Shown: positions 58,478 through 64,000 of the stretch, in pieces | How the letters are laid out: each line of letters starts with the position of its first letter | Numbering within the stretch: position 1 is the first letter of the stretch | NCBI RefSeq assembly: GCF_910596095.1 | Contig: NC_056553.1 | Coordinates: forward strand, 2,487,291-2,551,290 | Source of the DNA: Thunnus maccoyii | Taxonomy: Eukaryota > Chordata > Actinopteri > Scombriformes > Scombridae | Reading direction: 5' to 3' | Length of the DNA: 64,000 nt | Translations under genes and position numbers: made by a program | The notes under the pieces: generated by a model | Told to the model about the DNA's origin: nothing | The model's input: the letters and a program-made list of their open reading frames with translations, nothing else | The model's database searches: none

Positions 58478-59148
58478 CAGTGCTGGAAAGTAACTAAGTA
58501 CATTTACTCAAGTACTGTACTTAAGCAAAGTACAAGTACCTAAAACTTGTACTTGAGTATTTCCATTTTATGCTAAATGATACTTCCATTCCACTACATT
58601 TCAGAGGGAAATATTGTACTTTCTACTCCACTACATTTATTTGACAGCTTTAGTTACTTTTCAGATGAAGATTTGACACAATGGATAATATAACAAGCTT
58701 TTAAAATACAACACATTGTTAAAAATGAAACCAGTGGTTTCCAACCATTTGGGCTTTTGACACTTTACAAAAAGCACTTTCTAGTCAGGGTCACATTTCA
58801 GATGTCTATGAGTTGTTAACAGCTCCACCAAATAGTGACTTTCTCCTCTAAACTTCTCATATGGTTTCATTTCAATAAATGTTCAAATGACCAAATATTT
58901 CACCAAAAACCAAAGATTAGAGAAAAAGCCCCAAAACTGAAAACAGATTTGTGTATCAGAACTTTTTTTTTCTTCTTTCCTCTCTCATTAATCATCTCAC
59001 GACTCCTCAGATTTATCAGGGTCAGGCCCCTCTATTGGAGGGTCCTGACCCCAGGTTGGGAACCACTGGACTAAACTAGCTAACTGAATATAAAGTAGTT
59101 CCAACTAGCTCCACCTCCAGCAGCTACAACAGTAACATACAGTTACTA
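58478..59148 (-). repeat. Composite repeat with nested hAT-like element, copy 3
   Basis: Inverted relative to copies 1 and 2. The nested element is 58732-59068. Read on the - strand, the order is B30.2 stump, then this repeat, exactly as NLR-A is followed by copy 1, so it is probably part of the NLR duplication. Its inner end is fused to the B30.2 stump at 59148/59149. Confidence 0.75.
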
Positions 59149-59326
59149 CTGGATGAAGCTCTCCTCTCCACTCTACCTCCCAGTAACATGGCCCAGTCAG
59201 AGCCTCTCTACACACAAGCTGCTGCTGTTGCTTCAACCTCTCTGGATCATCAGGATACAGCTGATCCTCCCTCAACACACACTCCTGGATGTTCACTCAC
59301 ACTCTTACAGAGATCACCACCACCAG
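59149..59326 (-). pseudogene. B30.2 stump of NLR-B
   Basis: Reading frame NIQECVLREDQLYPDDPERL and GPCYWEVEWRGELHPVVT is intact up to the fusion with the repeat at 59148, where the SPRY half is lost. The frame is not reached by translation because the spliced frame stops at TGA 59316-59314. It lacks the 2-bp loss seen in NLR-A, so NLR-B keeps the older sequence at that place. Confidence 0.8.
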
Positions 59327-62300
59327 CTGATGAGAAAAGAAGAAACAACAGAAGTCATAAATCAATGTTTAGTGAGACTCAATCAGCTGTCAGTCAGTGA
59401 TGCAGCACATCCAGTATAAAGAGCAGCAGGGACATCAGTCCTGTTCAGACCAGAAGTGGAACAGCTGTGCAGCGTGGCCAGCTTCTTTTCAGCTCTCATG
59501 TTAATGTATTGGAGTGAACACACTGAGCTCACAGTTCAAGTTCACAGACCTGCAGAGACTTTTGGTATCAAATCTGTTTCCTCTGCAGATTTCACTGAAC
59601 TACACAGAGGAAATAAACTGCTGAGAGTCATGAACAAATCATTACTGCAGATACACTTTTGTGATACATTTAAATTGGAGGTTCACCAGGAAATACTGGA
59701 TATTTGCTTTGAGAGTAACTGTGTTTAATACAATACTCCTGAAACCAGCATGGACTGACTTCAACTCTCTACTGACCTCAGAGTATCCAGTCTAAAGTGT
59801 GGACTCTCCTGAAGATCACACAGTGCCTTCACATCTGAATTCCACAGCTCATTGTCATTCAGATCCAGCTTTCTCAGATGTGAGGGGTTGGACTTCAGAG
59901 CTGAGGCCAGAGAAGAACAGCTGATCTTTGACAACGTGCAGCGACTCAATCTGAATAAAGAATAAATGATGTCACTTTAGAAGACAAAGTTCCTGCTTGA
60001 AATCATTCAATGTTTCATAATCTGTTCAGAGGTTTAGAATGAAGGAGTTTAGAAAATGGAAACTCCAAACACCTGAACCCAACAGGATGCAGGATAAAAA
60101 CTGTCTAATACAAACATTGAAAAGGAGCTCTCATTAATATTAATGACAACATGCTGCTACTTCAATAAAGACAGTGACTTCACCCCTTAATCTCTGCAGC
60201 TCCACCAGTGACTCCATCTATACAAACTCATGTCATGCAGCCAAACACAAGTAAAAAACACTGACCTCTATTTACTCAACATCCAAATATGTCAAAATTG
60301 ATTTAGGGAAAATAGGATATTTCAGTTTCATGGAATCGTGAAGCCATAAAAAATATCATGGCATCTTATGTTTGAATATTTCAGTCAGTATAAACACTGC
60401 ATAGCTTCATAAATGTGTTGGAACGAGCAAATACTGGATATTATGCTTGTTACTATAATCAATATTTTAGAGGTTTACAGTGAATTGTCCAGTGTCGTTT
60501 TTATCTTGTTGTACTTAAGATTTAAATGTGCAGCTCTGACACAGTCAATGCACTAAACCACTAAAGAACCAAACAGACTTTACCTTTAAGATACTCAGTG
60601 TGGATCAGCAGAATATCATCCTTATGTCTGCAGATTAGTGTCACCACAATTTTCACATCATATTAATCTCAGCACGGAAGTAAAAAAATGGTGTCTAACC
60701 TCAGACTCTCCAGTCTACAGTGTGGACTCTCCAGAAAATCACACAGTAGCTTCACTCCTGAATCCTGCAGCTTGTTGCAGCCCAGATCCAGCTCTCTCAG
60801 ATGGGAGGGGTTGGACTTCAGAGCTGAGGCCAGAAAAGCACAGCTGATCTCTGACAAACTGCAGGACCACAAACTGAATAAAGAATAAATGATGTCACTT
60901 TAGAAATCGAAGTTCCTGCTTGAAATCATTCAATATTCCATAATGTGTTCAGGGCTGAAGAGGGTTTAGAATGGAGAAGTTTAGAAAATGGAAACTTGAA
61001 ACACCTGAACCCAACAGGATGCAGGTTAAAAACTGTCAAATACAAACAGTGAAAAAGAGCTCTCATTAATATTAATGACATCATGCTGTTACTTCAATAA
61101 AGATGTGGTGACTTCACCTCTTCAACTCTGCAGCTACACCAGTGACTCCATCTATACAAACTCATGTTGTGCAGCCAAGTGCAAGTTAAAAACACTGACA
61201 TTTACTTCAGATTCTACTCAAGATCCAAAAGTTTTAAAAGACACCACATATGACAGGATGGATTTTAGAGAAATGTGAACATATTTATTCTCCAGACATC
61301 TACAATATTTCTATTTTATGGAATGACGAAGCCGTAAAAATCATGTCATCTTCAGTTTTAATTTTTCAGTTAGTATAAACATCACATATCATCATTAAGG
61401 TTTAGAAAAAAACATGAATGTCTTTTTAAAATTTATATTTACATTAAGGTTAAATTTAAGGTGAAGATCAAATGTTTAAGAAGGTAAGGGTGAAGCAGCC
61501 AGTGTTGGATTCTTAATGTTATATTAAATATGTTTTAAATATGAAGCTCAACAAGGTGCTCAGTATGGATCAGGATAAAATCTATGAGGTCAAACCTCAT
61601 TAAAACTTTTGACATTAAAACTAAGATTTTAATGTTTGACAGCATGTTTTAAACGTGTTATGGTTTAAAACATGCTGTCAAACATTAAAATCATTAAATA
61701 TTATTTAAACATTTGAAAACAACATTTGAATGTCTAAATCTGAAGGGGATTTTACCTCTTAAACACCATCCCTATGTTTGCAGTATAATGTCATCACAAC
61801 ATCCACATCATACAGTTTAAGCTGAGCACAGAAGTAACATAAACGGCGTCTGACCTCAGAGTCTCTAGTCTACAGTGTGGACTCTCCAGAAAATCACACA
61901 GCGGCTTAACTCCTGAATTCTGCAGCTTGTTGTAGCCCAGATCCAGCTCTCTCAGATGGGAGGGGTTGGACTTCAGAGCTGAGGCCAGAAAAGCACAGCT
62001 GATCTCTGACAAACTGCAGTACCACAAACTGAATGAAGAATAAATGATTTAGCATTAGAAAAAAATGTTCCTGCTTGAAATCATTCAACATTCCATAATC
62101 TGGTCAGAGAAGAACAGATTAAGAAAGATTACGAAGGTTTAGAATATAAAAATAAAGGCAGAAAATGCCAAAAAAAAGGTGTATGACCTCAGAGTCTCCA
62201 GTCTACATTGTGGACTCTCCAGAAAACCACACAGCAACTTCACTCCTGAATCCTGCAGCATGTTGTGCATCAGATCTAGCTCTCTCAGATGGGAGGGGTT

Positions 62301-64000
62301 GGACTTCAGAGCTGAGGCCAGAGAAGCAAAGCCGATCCCTGACAAACTGGGGTCAGTAAATCTGAATGAAGAGTAAATTATGTCACTTCAGAAGACAATG
62401 TTCCTTCTTGTAATAATCATGTTTCACAATCTGTTCAGAGCGTAAGAAGGTTTAGAATGTAATGACAACATGCTTCTACTTCACGAGAGACATAGTGAAT
62501 TAACAGTGAATTAGCCAGTGGAGCTTTTCTACTGTTATATATGAAGACCAAAAAGATGCTCAGTATGGATCTGCATAAACTCTATGAGGTCACAGCTGTT
62601 TTAACGTTATCAAAATTGATTAAAACAAAGATCTGAATGTTTGATGCATGTTTTTAAAGGGTTAACTATGGTTTAAAATTAAACATTTAAATAGTATTTA
62701 AATATTTGAAAACATTTGAATGTCAAAATCTGAGGGGGATTTTACCTCATAACCATCATCCTTATGTTTACAGATTAGTGTCACCATAACTGTCACATTA
62801 TATTAATCTCAACACAGAAGTAAAAAAAAAATGGTGTCTGACCTCAGAGTCTCCAGTCTACAGTGTGGACTCTCCAGAAAATCACACAGCAGCTTCACTC
62901 CTGAATCCTTCACATTGTTGTAGCTCACATCCAGCTCTCTCAAATGGGAGGGGTTGGACTTCAGAGCTGAGACCAGAGAAGCATGGCTAATTTCTGACAA
63001 ACTGCAGGAATTCAATCTGAATGAAGAAAAAATGACACTTCAGAAGACAATGTTCCCGCTTGTAATCATTCAATGTTTTATAATCTGTTCAGAGCTGAAG
63101 AAGGTTTAGAATGTAGAAGTTTAGAAAATGGAAACTCCAAACACCTGAACCCAACGGGATGCAGGTTAAAAACTGTCAAATACAAACAGTGAAAAAGAGC
63201 TCTTATTAATATTAATGACAACATGCTTCTACTTCAATAAAGACAAAGTGACTTAACAGTGAATTACCCAGAGGAGCATTTTCTTGTTATATTAAGGTTT
63301 TAAATCTGTAGCTCTGACAGTCAATAGACTAAACCACTAAGAAGAAAATAGACATCAATGGTAAGATACTCAGCGTGAGTCAACATAACATCATCCTTAT
63401 GTCTGCAGATTAATGTCACCACAACTTTTACCATCATAATAATCTTAGCACAGAAGTGAAGAATGATGTCTGACCCCAGAGTCTTCAGTCTACAGTGTGG
63501 ACTCTCCAGAAATTCACACAGCAGCTTCACTCCTGAATCCTGTAGCTTGTTTCTAGACAGATCCAGCTTTCTCAGATGGCAAGGGTTGGACTTCAGAGCT
63601 GAGACCAGAGAAGCACAGCTGATCTCTGACAAACTGCAGTCTCTCAATCTAAATAAAGAATACATCATGTCGATAAAAATCCATTACAATCCACCAGATC
63701 CGTTCAGGTTTTGTATGTATATGTATAATTCAACATTATTATGTCCTAATCAATTAGCTTTTCCCTAATATGAGCAGATTGTGTTATCTGTTATCATCAT
63801 GTCAGTCTTATGCAGACATCATCCAAATGGTACCACAGCATTCAGACACCTATTCATCTCAACACAGATCACTAAAATGCTACTGCCCTTGATCAAGTCT
63901 GTAATAAGGATCAAATTAGACATATTGGATTATAAAGCTTGTGCATTACTTTTATTCACCTTCTTCCTGTAAATGGTAACGATTGTGTGTAATTTCATTA
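59314..64000 (-). CDS. NLR-B: 3' part of a second NLR gene, six LRR exons (5' end beyond the window)
   Basis: Six LRR exons on the - strand, each exactly 174 bp and in the NLR-A phase: 63475-63648, 62843-63016, 62188-62361, 61855-62028, 60700-60873 and 59777-59950. A final splice to 59326 gives AG|C TGG TGG TGG TGA, a stop four codons in. Each exon carries [15 protein letters not shown] and SGVKLLC-like cores; 62188-62361 is the most diverged ([20 protein letters not shown]). Introns match those of NLR-A. For example, 63820-63975 is the reverse complement of sequence like 10815-10990, and 59330-59776 matches the NLR-A last intron without its hAT insert. The PYD and NACHT exons, if present, lie past 64000. 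Function would be as for NLR-A; whether the gene is complete cannot be judged here. Confidence 0.85.

Overview
The window is vertebrate, and most likely ray-finned fish, nuclear DNA. Genes are split by many GT-AG introns. Two conserved housekeeping genes are complete. The immune genes have the fish-specific PYD/FISNA-NACHT/LRR/B30.2 layout, built from repeated 174-bp leucine-rich-repeat exons. Repeats of types common in fish genomes fill much of the rest. The sequence alone does not identify the species.

Layout. About 1-5 kb is non-coding and holds a decayed N-terminal NLR exon. From 5.0 to 24.3 kb on the + strand is a complete-looking NLR gene (NLR-A): a pyrin-domain exon, a 2.4-kb FISNA-NACHT exon, six LRR exons and a stop codon just after the last splice junction. 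A decayed B30.2 (PRY-SPRY) remnant lies behind that stop. The 8.8-kb intron before the last LRR exon is packed with retroelements: a TG...CA solo-LTR-like element, a broken LINE, a non-autonomous LTR element carrying a 33-bp minisatellite, and a second, inverted LTR-like element. A hAT element with a perfect 8-bp target duplication sits in the next intron.

From 26.1 to 38.8 kb (+) is riok3, with 13 coding exons and 511 residues. From 41.5 to 55.6 kb (+) is rmc1, the regulator of the MON1-CCZ1 RAB7 exchange factor, with 21 coding exons and 654 residues. In human these two genes are also neighbours in the same order and orientation. Their introns carry a Harbinger-type MITE, hAT fragments, a helicase-like relic and a DIRS-type tyrosine-recombinase relic.

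From 59.1 kb to the right edge, on the - strand, is the 3' half of a second NLR gene (NLR-B), with six LRR exons and a B30.2 stump. Its introns, stop position and downstream repeat match NLR-A, so NLR-A and NLR-B form an inverted duplication enclosing riok3 and rmc1.

The most unusual features are the inverted NLR pair around a housekeeping pair, a 175-codon aspartate-rich expansion inside the NACHT exon of NLR-A, and the shared loss of B30.2 in both copies. RIOK3 and RMC1 act in cytosolic kinase signalling and late-endosome maturation respectively. I see no evidence that they work together with the NLRs; proximity is the only link visible here.
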